NCBI RefSeq assembly: GCF_008056315.1
Contig: NZ_VRKQ01000008.1
Location: forward strand, 1,382,957-1,446,956
Direction: 5' to 3'
Source of the DNA: Seonamhaeicola maritimus
GTDB taxonomy: Bacteria; Bacteroidota; Bacteroidia; Flavobacteriales; Flavobacteriaceae
DNA: 64,000 nt
Shown here: piece after piece, positions 19,675 through 28,409 of the stretch
Numbering within the stretch: position 1 is the stretch's first letter
Layout: each line of letters begins with the position of its first letter
Notes under the pieces: generated by a model
What the model saw: the letters and a program-made list of their open reading frames with translations, nothing else
Database searches by the model: none
Told to the model about the DNA's origin: nothing
Translations under genes and position numbers: made by a program

Positions 19675-21123
19675 ATGAAACAATATAGATTTATTAAAAA
19701 TAGTACTCAGACAGTTTTAAGGTTTTACATATTTCTAGGTGTTATAGCTCCTTCTTTTGCTCAAGAGTCTGGTTTTACAGACAATATTCTCATAGAGATT
19801 GATCCGGAAACCGTATTAAATGAAATTAGTGATGATTTTATTGGGTTTGGGTATGAAACCTCGGCAGTAGCTAATAAAGGTCTGTTTAATATTGAAAACA
19901 AACACCTGGTTCAGTTATATAAAACATTGAGTAAAAGCGGTCTTGTGCGCATAGGAGGTATTATTGGAGATTGGACGAAATATGAAGCTGAAGGAATACC
20001 TGTTGGGAAATCTCAAAAGGAATACACCATAATTAATAAAGATGTGTTAAACGACCTTGGGGCCTTTTTAAAGGAAACGGGCTGGAAAGTTATGTGGACT
20101 ATTAATTTGGGAACAGGCTCTAAAGAGGAAGCTGTTGAATCTGCTTTAGCTGTAATTGAAGCGATGGGAGAACAATTGCATTCTTTTGAAATTGGAAACG
20201 AAGTAAGTCTTCTTGAGCGGTTTAAAGATTATGAAGATTACCACAAAACTTATGTTGAATATAAAACAGCCATACGGGAAGTATTGCCTAATGCCAAATT
20301 TTCTGGAGCCGATATTGCTTTTAGTGGAAATATCCAATGGAATATCAATTTTGTTGAAGATGAATCTCAAGACATGAGTGAGGTCATTAATCATTATTAT
20401 AGAGGAGGGTCTGGGTGGTCTGGAGCTACAATTGAAACTTTGCTAAGTCACTATCCTAAATGGAATAAAAAACTATCAATTTTAAAGCGATTAAATGAAA
20501 AACATGGTGTTCCTTTTCGCATGAATGAAGTTGGGTCATTTTCTGGAGGAGGAAAAGCAGGAGTAAGTGATAGTTTTGCGGCTAGTCTTTGGTGTTTAAA
20601 TCTTATGTTTCAAGTAGCTTCTTCTGGAGGAGTTGGTGTAAACATTCAAACAGATGTAAATCAATTAGGTTTTCAAAGCCATTATTCTGCTATTTATCGT
20701 AATGAAGATAATACCTTATCTGAAAGACCTTCATATTATGGAATGTTGGCATTTTCTCTTGCAGGTAAGGGTGAACTATTAAAGCTGTCCACTAGTGTTC
20801 ATGAATTAAATTTAACTGCTTATGCTACAAAAAATGATGAAGAAGAAATTTGGTTAACAATTATAAATAAAGATTTTGTAACTAATGCAAATATCAAAAT
20901 TCCTTTGCCTCCTGGATATAATAAGGCTGAAGTATTTAGGCTTGAAGCACCTTCTATTGAAAGTTTAGATAATGTTACATTGGCGGGTGCTAAAGTTGAT
21001 GAAGATGGTGCATGGGAGACAGATGTTATTGAAAAACTTAATATTTATAATAAAACTACTGATTGCAATATCCGATCAGGCAGTGCGGCCCTTATAAGAT
21101 TAAGAAAACAGGTTTTTAATTAA
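19675..21123 (+). CDS. Secreted glycoside hydrolase, GH79-like
   Basis: 482 residues with a signal peptide ending near IAPSFAQ. The body is a clan GH-A type barrel with acid/base Glu in SFEIGNEVSL (E176) and probable nucleophile Glu in RMNEVGSFSGG (E285), then a C-terminal beta domain. The layout is that of GH79 (beta-glucuronidases, heparanase-like). The natural substrate may be a uronic-acid-containing polysaccharide, but this is inference; there is no SusCD pair or other glycanase beside it, so it is not in a classical polysaccharide utilisation locus. Confidence 0.75.
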   Translation: MKQYRFIKNSTQTVLRFYIFLGVIAPSFAQESGFTDNILIEIDPETVLNEISDDFIGFGYETSAVANKGLFNIENKHLVQLYKTLSKSGLVRIGGIIGDWTKYEAEGIPVGKSQKEYTIINKDVLNDLGAFLKETGWKVMWTINLGTGSKEEAVESALAVIEAMGEQLHSFEIGNEVSLLERFKDYEDYHKTYVEYKTAIREVLPNAKFSGADIAFSGNIQWNINFVEDESQDMSEVINHYYRGGSGWSGATIETLLSHYPKWNKKLSILKRLNEKHGVPFRMNEVGSFSGGGKAGVSDSFAASLWCLNLMFQVASSGGVGVNIQTDVNQLGFQSHYSAIYRNEDNTLSERPSYYGMLAFSLAGKGELLKLSTSVHELNLTAYATKNDEEEIWLTIINKDFVTNANIKIPLPPGYNKAEVFRLEAPSIESLDNVTLAGAKVDEDGAWETDVIEKLNIYNKTTDCNIRSGSAALIRLRKQVFN

Positions 21124-21161
21124 GTTTATTTGGCTATCTCTTTTTGACAGTAATTAGCACA

Positions 21162-23111
21162 CTACTTCTTGATTAACATTTTGGAAGCTTTGATTCCGTC
21201 AATTTTAAAGTTAAGAATATAAGTTCCACTAGTTAAACCTGCTGTTTCAATACGAATAGTTTCTTTAGGTATTACAATTCCTTTAGCTATGGTTTTAATT
21301 TTAACACCATTCAAAGAATATATCTCTAAAAGCATTTCTTTTTTGGAGCTAAAATTGAATTGTACATTCACCAAATTGTTCGCTGGATTTGGAAATAATT
21401 TAATTCTATTGGAAAGCGTATCAGCATTATGAGTATTTAAGGTTGATGTAAACATTTCTAATTCCTTCATTACAACTGGAGCGGATTTTCCATGTTTAAC
21501 CCAGAGGTCATAGAGAATTTGTCCTTTATTATCTGTTACGTTTTTGTCTCTTAGGAATTCTATGTACTCTTTAGAAACTGTTTGATAGAGTAGTTTTACA
21601 TTGATACGATGAGTTTCTAAAGGTATGTTATATAGGGTTGTGTCTGAGTAAGCTCCATCAGGATAGGAGTATCCAACTGGGGCGGCCTGAATTGATTCAA
21701 AATTTGCGTTAGTAAATCCTCGAGGTGGAATTCGATTATCTTTCACAATGGTATTGTTTAATGCAAAATGAAATGACACTCCAGATGAATAATATCCCGG
21801 CGCATTTGTATTGGCCAAATCAGCTACCTCTTGGCTCATACCTAATTTTGCTTCGTATATTTTCGTTCCATTTTTATTTAGCACTCCTGTTTCCGCATTA
21901 TAGGCACCAGATTCGTAAATTATATTATTTTCAATATCAATCGCTTGTACATTAATCCATATTCTACGTCCTTCTGGATAACCAGAAGGGAGTTTATGCC
22001 CTGTTTCATTTACAACCTCTACTTGTACTTGGTAGCCATTGGCCTCTTTTGTACTATTGACGTTTAGTGTTGCAGCATTTTGGAGCATATATTTAGCTCT
22101 TACTATCCCCGCGTTAATAGCAACAGTATCTACTTCGGTTTCATGCAAATCTTTTATGAGTAAAGGAATAAATGTGTTGCCACCGGTTAAATCATGCAAA
22201 GCCAAATCGTTTCTAATAGGAGAGGAGTTTTTTTCACTTCCTTTACCCGTAACATCTTGCATATGACAGTCAATACAGCTTGAAACATTCTCTTTATTTC
22301 CACCAAATACATTAGAAGGGACTCCTTCTGGGGTATTGTAGGCACTCATTTTCCATTCGCTATATGTTCGTTCAGCAGGAAACATATCATGTTTATTAAA
22401 GGAGGGGGCTTCTTCACCAATAGTGTTTGGCAGATAAGCGCCTTCTGAAGTCTTTGAAAAGACCGGGTTGCTTACATCATGACAAGTGGCACAAAATTCA
22501 GATTTAGTGTGAAAGGAAGAATATAGGGTGGGATGATTAGCATTGACATCATCATAGGGACCTCTTCGTAAATTATCATTTGAATCAACTACATACATGC
22601 CATTTCCATGTTGTAATGGTACATGATCCATGGTGTTAATGTAATTCAAATCTTCAGCACTAGTACTTAGTGGATCTACAAGTTTATGACAGAAATGACA
22701 TTGAATACCCTCTCGATCTGCTGCTGTAAGAGCAGAACCATCAGTGGGAACAGATCTGCCTTCAAGCCAACCTTTTGGTGTATGACATCGTATACACAAA
22801 TCACCAGAAAATGCAGCGTCTTGATTTGCAATGGAGAGAGAGGCCTCAAAAAGGGGGTCCCGCATACTATGAGCCATCATGCTTCCATCATAATTAAACG
22901 ATGGTTCAACATCAGAGTCGTAATCTCCATGGCATTTGTCGCATTGGGATGGGGAGTAAAATGTTCCAGACTCATGAGGCTGTGAACCTGGCATAAAGAA
23001 ATCGTCCAAAGTAGTTGAAACATAATAATTACTTACTATTCTAACCATCCCACTCATTAATAGGAATATTAGTATGAGTAAAAGACCTAGCTTTAATTCT
23101 ATTCGTTTCAT
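21162..23111 (-). CDS. Multiheme cytochrome c with T9SS C-terminal sorting domain
   Basis: About 649 residues from the ATG at 23111 (a frame 12 codons longer exists, but MKRIELKLG is the natural signal start). Five CxxCH heme motifs are visible: CDKCH, CIRCH, CHFCH, CATCH and CIDCH, all in the N-terminal ~300 residues. The C-terminal ~75 residues are a type A T9SS sorting domain (LFPNPANNLVNVQF, then YSLNGVKIKT, LTSGTYILNF and a Lys-rich end). This predicts a heme protein placed on the cell surface. Electron partner and substrate are unknown. Confidence 0.85.
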   Translation of the reverse strand: MKRIELKLGLLLILIFLLMSGMVRIVSNYYVSTTLDDFFMPGSQPHESGTFYSPSQCDKCHGDYDSDVEPSFNYDGSMMAHSMRDPLFEASLSIANQDAAFSGDLCIRCHTPKGWLEGRSVPTDGSALTAADREGIQCHFCHKLVDPLSTSAEDLNYINTMDHVPLQHGNGMYVVDSNDNLRRGPYDDVNANHPTLYSSFHTKSEFCATCHDVSNPVFSKTSEGAYLPNTIGEEAPSFNKHDMFPAERTYSEWKMSAYNTPEGVPSNVFGGNKENVSSCIDCHMQDVTGKGSEKNSSPIRNDLALHDLTGGNTFIPLLIKDLHETEVDTVAINAGIVRAKYMLQNAATLNVNSTKEANGYQVQVEVVNETGHKLPSGYPEGRRIWINVQAIDIENNIIYESGAYNAETGVLNKNGTKIYEAKLGMSQEVADLANTNAPGYYSSGVSFHFALNNTIVKDNRIPPRGFTNANFESIQAAPVGYSYPDGAYSDTTLYNIPLETHRINVKLLYQTVSKEYIEFLRDKNVTDNKGQILYDLWVKHGKSAPVVMKELEMFTSTLNTHNADTLSNRIKLFPNPANNLVNVQFNFSSKKEMLLEIYSLNGVKIKTIAKGIVIPKETIRIETAGLTSGTYILNFKIDGIKASKMLIKK

Positions 23112-23299
23112 AATGTGGTATATAATGCTCCCAAATATTAAACCCATAAGTTATATTTTGAATAAATAACAAACAATGATTTAAATCATCTATTGAAAAT
23201 ATATTTCAAAATGAAAATGTGGTTTTAAAACCAATAGCATCTTACCAAATGGGGTGTTATAATAATTATATTAAATACTTAAATAAGTAATGAATTAAT

Positions 23300-23307
23300 T
23301 ACATTTG
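23300..23307 (+). promoter_or_regulatory. Putative -7 promoter element of ychF
   Basis: TACATTTG matches TAnnTTTG and lies 58 bases before the ychF ATG. A -33 TTG at the usual spacing is not evident. Confidence 0.45.
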
Positions 23308-23365
23308 CACTCGCAAAAACCAATGTCATGGTTCTTGTTTTTTTAATCTAAAAGTCTAAAGAATA

Positions 23366-24460
23366 ATGAAAGCGGGAATAGTAGGATTACCAAATGTTGG
23401 AAAATCAACTTTATTTAATTGTTTATCAAATGCCAAGGCACAAAGTGCAAATTTTCCATTTTGTACTATTGAACCTAATATTGGGGTTGTTAACGTACCA
23501 GATCCTCGTTTAGAAAAACTAGAGAGTTTGGTAAACCCTGAAAGAGTTGTTCCGGCTACTGTAGAAATAGTTGATATTGCTGGTTTGGTAAAAGGAGCTA
23601 GTAAGGGAGAAGGTTTGGGAAATCAATTTTTAGGAAATATTCGTGAAACCGATGCTATTTTACATGTTTTGCGTTGTTTTAATAATGATAATATTGTGCA
23701 TGTTGATGGAAGTGTAGATCCTATTAGAGATAAGGAAACTATTGATATGGAACTACAGTTAAAGGATCTTGAGACTGCTGAAAAGAAACTTGACAAAGTT
23801 AAGCGTGCAGCTAAAACTGGTAATAAAGAAGCACAAGCAGAAGAATCTATATTGCTTAAAATTAAGGAAGGTTTAGAGACAGGAACTTCAGTTAGAGCTC
23901 TAGAATTTAGCGATGAAGATTATGCAGAATATGTTAAGCCATTACAGTTTATTACTGATAAACCTGTAATGTATGTTTGTAATGTAGATGAAAGTGCGGC
24001 AGTGTCTGGAAACGATTATGTTGACCAAGTTAGAGAAGCTGTCAAAGATGAAAATGCTGAGGTTTTAGTTTTAGCTGTAGGAACCGAAGCTGATATCAAT
24101 GAATTGGAAGATTACGAAGAGCGCCAAATGTTCTTAGAAGATATTGGTTTAGATGAGCCGGGATCAGCAAAACTTATTAGAGGTGCCTATAAGTTGTTAA
24201 ATCAACAAACATATTTTACTGCCGGTGTAAAAGAAGTAAGAGCTTGGACAGTAGACATTGGTGCTACAGGTCCTCAAGCTGCCGGAGTTATTCATACAGA
24301 TTTTGAAAAAGGCTTTATTAGAGCAGAAGTTATAGCCTATGAAGACTATGTGTCTTATGGAAGTGAGGCTAAAGTGAAAGAGGCGGGAAAAATGCGTGTT
24401 GAGGGTAAGAACTACATTGTTAAAGATGGTGATGTTATGCACTTCCTCTTTAACGTGTAG
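23366..24460 (+). CDS. ychF: Redox-regulated ATPase YchF (OLA1 family)
   Basis: 364 residues, full length. YchF is an Obg-related P-loop NTPase that prefers ATP and binds ribosomes. Visible: P-loop [12 protein letters not shown] (about 7-18), [20 protein letters not shown], a coiled coil near 130-165, YVCNVDE in place of the usual GTPase NKxD, and the C-terminal TGS-like domain ([14 protein letters not shown] through [15 protein letters not shown]). It is single-gene, convergent with the DUF6048 gene. Confidence 0.95.
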   Translation: MKAGIVGLPNVGKSTLFNCLSNAKAQSANFPFCTIEPNIGVVNVPDPRLEKLESLVNPERVVPATVEIVDIAGLVKGASKGEGLGNQFLGNIRETDAILHVLRCFNNDNIVHVDGSVDPIRDKETIDMELQLKDLETAEKKLDKVKRAAKTGNKEAQAEESILLKIKEGLETGTSVRALEFSDEDYAEYVKPLQFITDKPVMYVCNVDESAAVSGNDYVDQVREAVKDENAEVLVLAVGTEADINELEDYEERQMFLEDIGLDEPGSAKLIRGAYKLLNQQTYFTAGVKEVRAWTVDIGATGPQAAGVIHTDFEKGFIRAEVIAYEDYVSYGSEAKVKEAGKMRVEGKNYIVKDGDVMHFLFNV

Positions 24461-24511
24461 TATTAATTGTATTATAGGGATACTTTATCTCCCAAAACAA
24501 TTTAATTATAA

Positions 24512-25243
24512 TTATTTTCCTTTTTTGTACAAGGGAATACGGTATGAAATGGTATAACTATAACCGGCTCCTATACCGCTACTATCATAAGTTTTTCCAA
24601 ATCCAGGTATATAGATATTTTCAAAATTATCGGGTACGGTTTCGCTAGCTAAAACCTTTAATTGAACATTGAGTCCCATATAGAGATTATTGAACAATTC
24701 TACTTTCATTCCTAAAATAAGTTCTGCCCAAAAAGCTGTTAAGCCACTAAATTCTTCAATACTATCTGAAGAAAACTGAGGCGCCCAATATTGGTTAGTA
24801 CTATAAATACTATAACTATTTCTATCATGACTAAATGAGCTAGCTCCAACCCTGAATCCAGCAAAAACCATGTTGTCCATATCTAGCCAATTGTCGTACA
24901 TATTATAGTCTATTCCACCTTTTAAATATGAGCCAGAAGTGCTAACATCCATATAGTCTGTGATGTTGTTTTTTTCTTCAAAACCTAATTCACCAGCTAC
25001 ATATAAATCTTTTTTAAGACGAAAATCGGCAGTTATTTCAAAACCAGTGTATTCATCATCAAGAAAAGAACGTGCTATTTTTCCAATATCTCCACCAATT
25101 CTTAGTCCGTATTTATGTTTAACCTTTAGAGAATCATTCACAGCAGTTGGTATACTGTCATTTTGTGCGTTTACAGACACACAAAAAGTAAGCATTAGTA
25201 TAATGCTACTAATGGAACATGTTAAAGTGTGTCGCATCTTCAT
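24512..25243 (-). CDS. DUF6048-like outer-membrane-type protein
   Basis: 243 residues. A signal peptide ends near VSVNAQ; the rest is beta-rich with alternating aromatic residues (YGLRIGGDIGKIARSF, AGFRVGASSFSHDR, GAGYSYTISYRIPLY), which suggests a small outer-membrane barrel. The pattern matches DUF6048, usually found after DUF6452 and rlmD in Flavobacteriia. It overlaps the end of the DUF6452 gene by 35 bp (29 bp if the third codon ATG is used), so translation is probably coupled. Confidence 0.72.
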   Translation of the reverse strand: MKMRHTLTCSISSIILMLTFCVSVNAQNDSIPTAVNDSLKVKHKYGLRIGGDIGKIARSFLDDEYTGFEITADFRLKKDLYVAGELGFEEKNNITDYMDVSTSGSYLKGGIDYNMYDNWLDMDNMVFAGFRVGASSFSHDRNSYSIYSTNQYWAPQFSSDSIEEFSGLTAFWAELILGMKVELFNNLYMGLNVQLKVLASETVPDNFENIYIPGFGKTYDSSGIGAGYSYTISYRIPLYKKGK

Positions 25244-25754
25244 TTGTAATAGGTTCGTTATCAGTTAAGTCTTGAGTTGATAGAAGCCAATTATCACCGT
25301 CAGCTTCAATATTTAAGGTTATATTATCAAAAATAGTTTTATATCCACATGCACGAGATACATATACATCTTCTCTACTATAGTTTATGGTAATAATATC
25401 TATGTTTCCTTCTATAAAATCATCATCAGGATCATTGGGGGTGCCATTATCATTAATAGAGGCATCTTTTACAAGTCTGTATCGCGTGGTGTTTGCATCT
25501 GTTTTTAAAGGCAAAACCAAATCATCAGCAGTTGTAAACTCATATCCTGAAAGAATAAAATCATTATCAATTCCAATGACCACCAAATTAAAAACATTCT
25601 TTTGGTTTTCCTGATTGTCATTATCATATAAATCGATAATTAATCGTGGTGTTGTGGGAGTACTTTCGGGGCAAATATCGTCACGTTCGCAACTTATTGT
25701 GAATCCAATTACTACGGCTATAATTGGAATGATTATTAATCTAATATATTTCAT
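25209..25754 (-). CDS. DUF6452-like lipoprotein
   Basis: 181 residues from the ATG at 25754. An in-frame ATG at 25820 exists but would overlap rlmD and add a non-signal leader, so I reject it. Signal peptide with lipobox FTISC, then CERDDICPE, PRLIIDLYDND and YSREDVYVSRACGYKTIF, matching DUF6452. It is probably anchored in the envelope, and its function is unknown. It lies 40 bp after rlmD and overlaps the following DUF6048 gene. Confidence 0.75.
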   Translation of the reverse strand: MKYIRLIIIPIIAVVIGFTISCERDDICPESTPTTPRLIIDLYDNDNQENQKNVFNLVVIGIDNDFILSGYEFTTADDLVLPLKTDANTTRYRLVKDASINDNGTPNDPDDDFIEGNIDIITINYSREDVYVSRACGYKTIFDNITLNIEADGDNWLLSTQDLTDNEPITNEDATHFNMFH

Positions 25755-25794
25755 TAATGTGTTTGTACGTTTATTCGCTGATTTGTTTATGAGT

Positions 25795-27204
25795 TTATCT
25801 CTTTTCCAAAAGTACAACATTTTCTACATGATGCGTTTGTGGAAACATATCTACAGCTTGTGTTTTTGTAACCTTATAAACAGCATCCATTAAAGCTAAA
25901 TCCCTAGCTTGTGTTGCACTGTTACAGCTCACATATATGATTTTGGTTGGTGCTATATTTAGTATTTGTTCTACCACATCTTTATGCATACCATCACGTG
26001 GTGGATCTGTAATAATTACATCTGGTTGTCCGTGTGTTTCAATAAATTTTGAATTGAATACTTGTTTCATGTCACCAACAAAGAATTCAACGTTTGTAAT
26101 GTTATTTAATTGTGCATTTTCTTTGGCTGCGATTATAGCATCTGGTACAGATTCTACACCAACAACTTTTTCTGCCCGTTTTGAAACAAACTGCGCTATG
26201 GTTCCAGTTCCGGTATATAGGTCGTAAACTAATTCATTTCCAGATAATCCTGCAAAATCTCGTGTTATTTTATAAAGTTCATACGCCTGTTCAGAATTGG
26301 TCTGATAAAAAGACTTGGCGTTTATTTTAAAGCGTAAGCCTTCCATTTCTTCAAAAATATGGTCTTTACCTTTATAACATACAACTTCCTGATCGTAAAT
26401 GGTGTCGTTAGCCTTTTCATTTATAACATATTGCAACGATGTTATCTCTGGAAAAGTTTCTGCAAGGAAATCTAGCAATAATTCGCGTTTGATTTTATCA
26501 TCTTTATAAAACTGAATTAATACCATAATATCACCAGTAGTAGAGGTTCTAATCGTCATGGTACGCAACAGTCCGTTTTGATTTCTAGTATTGAAAAATG
26601 CTAAACCATTTTCAATAGCAAATTGCTTAACAGCATTTCTTATAGCATTTGAAGGATCTTCTTGAAGATGACATTTTTTAACATCTAAAATTTTATCCCA
26701 CATTCCGGGAATATGAAAACCTAAGGCATTTTTATCACCTAAATCTTCATCACTTTTAATTTCTTCTATAGTTAACCAACGGCTATCACTAAAGGAAAAT
26801 TCCATTTTATTCCTATAGAAATATTGCTTTTCAGAACCTAAAATAGGCGTTACTTTTGGCAGTTCAATGTGCCCAATTCTGGTTAAGTTATTTACTACTT
26901 CATTTTGTTTGTATTCCAATTGATACTTGTAATCCATGTGTTGCCATTTGCAACCGCCACAAGTACCAAAATGTTCACAAACAGGTTCCGTTCTCTTATC
27001 AGAAAGTTTATGAAACACTGTAGCTTTACCTTCGTAATAGGCTTTACGTTTCTTAAAAGTTTGAATATCTACTACATCACCCGGAACAGCATTTGGTAAA
27101 AAAATCACTTTTCCATCAGGTGCTTTGGCCACTGTTTTTCCCTTGGCTCCGGCATCAATAACTTCAACGTTTGTAAAAACCTGTTTTCTATTTCTTCTAG
27201 ACAT
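25795..27204 (-). CDS. rlmD: 23S rRNA (uracil-5-)-methyltransferase, RlmD type
   Basis: 469 residues. An N-terminal TRAM domain (VEVIDAGAKGKTVAKAPDG) is followed by an iron-sulfur motif (CEHFGTCGGCKWQH plus a later KCHLQ Cys). The C-terminal SAM-dependent methyltransferase domain has VYDLYTGTGTIAQFV, IITDPPRDGMH and the nucleophile Cys in YVSCNSATQARDL. The family makes m5U in 23S rRNA (position 1939 in E. coli) or tRNA; assignment to RlmD over other RumA-type paralogues is by family resemblance. Confidence 0.88.
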   Translation of the reverse strand: MSRRNRKQVFTNVEVIDAGAKGKTVAKAPDGKVIFLPNAVPGDVVDIQTFKKRKAYYEGKATVFHKLSDKRTEPVCEHFGTCGGCKWQHMDYKYQLEYKQNEVVNNLTRIGHIELPKVTPILGSEKQYFYRNKMEFSFSDSRWLTIEEIKSDEDLGDKNALGFHIPGMWDKILDVKKCHLQEDPSNAIRNAVKQFAIENGLAFFNTRNQNGLLRTMTIRTSTTGDIMVLIQFYKDDKIKRELLLDFLAETFPEITSLQYVINEKANDTIYDQEVVCYKGKDHIFEEMEGLRFKINAKSFYQTNSEQAYELYKITRDFAGLSGNELVYDLYTGTGTIAQFVSKRAEKVVGVESVPDAIIAAKENAQLNNITNVEFFVGDMKQVFNSKFIETHGQPDVIITDPPRDGMHKDVVEQILNIAPTKIIYVSCNSATQARDLALMDAVYKVTKTQAVDMFPQTHHVENVVLLEKR

Positions 27205-27337
27205 GCTGCAAAAATAATAATAGCCACAAATAATCGTAGCTTTATTTCTGTTAACTTTAAATGATTTTAATTTTCATTTAAAAAAATGAACCTTTTTTAA
27301 TTTTTATCGTCTTTAAAGTATATGCCTATTTGTTTAA

Positions 27338-27895
27338 ATGAGTAAGGAACAACGTGAAATTGATACAAAATTGGTACAAGCGTACCAATCTGGAAATAAA
27401 GAGGCTTTAACTCAATTGGTGCAGCGGTGGCATAAAATATTTTGTGATAAGGCGTATTGGATTGTGAAGGATGCCAATGTAGCTAAAGATATTGCCCAAG
27501 ATTCTTGGAATAAAATTATTGAAAAGATTCATGATTTAAGAGATCCCAATACTTTTGCTAGTTGGTCATTACGTATTGTTTGCAACAAATCTTTTGATTG
27601 GGTGAAAAAGCGCAATAGAACTAGGCAAAAGCTTCAAACTTATAATTATGGTGAAGAAGCGGATGATTTTGAAGCCTTAGATGAAAAGGAGCAGATGCAA
27701 GCCACATTGTTGAAAGCAATTAAAACATTACCGGCGCATCAGCAAATGGTGATTAGATTGTTTTATGCAGAGGATTATTCGTTAAAAGACATTAGTAATA
27801 CCTTGAATATTTCTGAAGGGACAGCAAAATCAAGGTTATATCATGCTAGAGAAAAGCTAAAATTAATTTTAAAAAATAGAACAAATGAAAAATAA
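27338..27895 (+). CDS. ECF-type RNA polymerase sigma factor
   Basis: 185 residues. Region 2 spans about 15-85 (ALTQLVQRWHKIFCDKAYWI, then AKDIAQDSWNKI and FASWSLRIVCNKSFDWVKKR). Region 4 spans about 125-175, with helix-turn-helix YSLKDISNTLNISEGTAKSR. A DUF6768-like membrane protein gene follows with 11 bp overlap, which resembles a sigma/partner pair, although the partner lacks a recognisable anti-sigma domain. The regulon is unknown. Confidence 0.9.
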   Translation: MSKEQREIDTKLVQAYQSGNKEALTQLVQRWHKIFCDKAYWIVKDANVAKDIAQDSWNKIIEKIHDLRDPNTFASWSLRIVCNKSFDWVKKRNRTRQKLQTYNYGEEADDFEALDEKEQMQATLLKAIKTLPAHQQMVIRLFYAEDYSLKDISNTLNISEGTAKSRLYHAREKLKLILKNRTNEK

Positions 27896-28271
27896 TATGG
27901 AAGACATTGATAAATTAATTAAGGAAACGTTGACACAGGAAGAAGCAAAATTCTACGATGAATTAGAAGAGCAAAATATTTTCCAAATGGTTTTAGGCTT
28001 ATTTAAAGGAAAAAACAAATGGATCATGTTTTTAATGAATTTCATGACTTTAGTTTTTTTCGGATTATTCGTGTATTGTGCCATTGAATTCTTTAATACC
28101 GATGTAACAAACGAAATGCTTAAATGGGGAATTGGAGCCTTAGTTTTTCTTTTTGGGGTAAGTATGTTAAAGATTTTTGCCTGGATGCAAATGGATAAAA
28201 ATGCTTTGCTTAGAGAAATAAAACGATTAGAACTTCAGGTATCATCTTTATCTGGAAGGATAGCAGATTAG
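27885..28271 (+). CDS. DUF6768-like two-helix membrane protein, partner of the ECF sigma factor
   Basis: 128 residues (or 124 if the ATG at 27897, MEDIDKLIKE, is used; the latter is the family-like start). It has an acidic N-terminal helix, two membrane helices (about 47-70 and 80-100) and a C-terminal amphipathic or coiled region (LLREIKRLELQVSSLSGRI). The pattern fits DUF6768. Position directly after the sigma gene suggests control of that factor, but this is inference. Confidence 0.72.
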   Translation: MKNNMEDIDKLIKETLTQEEAKFYDELEEQNIFQMVLGLFKGKNKWIMFLMNFMTLVFFGLFVYCAIEFFNTDVTNEMLKWGIGALVFLFGVSMLKIFAWMQMDKNALLREIKRLELQVSSLSGRIAD

Positions 28272-28300
28272 TTTTTTTGTTAATAATATTTGTACCTTGC

Positions 28301-28409
28301 AAACCTATCCAGGGATGATTTCTCTCCCACGCTGAATTTTCAGAACCCTCTGAAAGGATAAAGGTAGAGCAGGAATGGTTATTTTATTAATAATTAAAAA
28401 CTATTTAAA
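28301..28409 (+). ncRNA. Structured 5' leader upstream of rocD (candidate cis-regulatory RNA)
   Basis: A GC-richer island sits between a promoter-like TACCTTGC (28293-28300) and the rocD start. It can fold into a three-way junction: P1 TATCC (28306-28310) with GGATA (28356-28360), extended by CC/GG after a 2-base bulge; P2 GGGA(U)GA-UUUC-UCUCCC at 28312-28328; P3 a perfect 7-bp TTTCAGA-ACCC-TCTGAAA at 28338-28355. A competing hairpin CTGA-ATTT-TCAG (28332-28343) excludes P3. This looks like a ligand- or attenuation-type leader. I cannot match it to a known riboswitch class. Confidence 0.5.

Noticed and set aside
19675-23111. Polysaccharide utilisation locus around the GH79-like gene
   Set aside because: No SusC/SusD pair, sulfatase or further glycanase in the neighbourhood; the next gene is a cytochrome in convergent orientation.
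24477-24494. GGGA...TCCC hairpin between ychF and the DUF6048 gene
   Set aside because: The stem is only 4 bp and no clear T-run follows, so I do not call it a terminator.
28363-28372. GGTAGAGCAG string resembling a tRNA D-arm
   Set aside because: No acceptor stem, anticodon arm or T-arm can be built around it; it fits better as the 3' flank of the rocD leader.
28304-28380. Possible TPP or guanidine riboswitch upstream of rocD
   Set aside because: Only scattered short matches (CTGA, ACCC, GGATAA). The CTGAGA core and the GAACCTGAT segment of TPP, and the guanidine-I core, are absent, and the gene is unrelated to thiamine.
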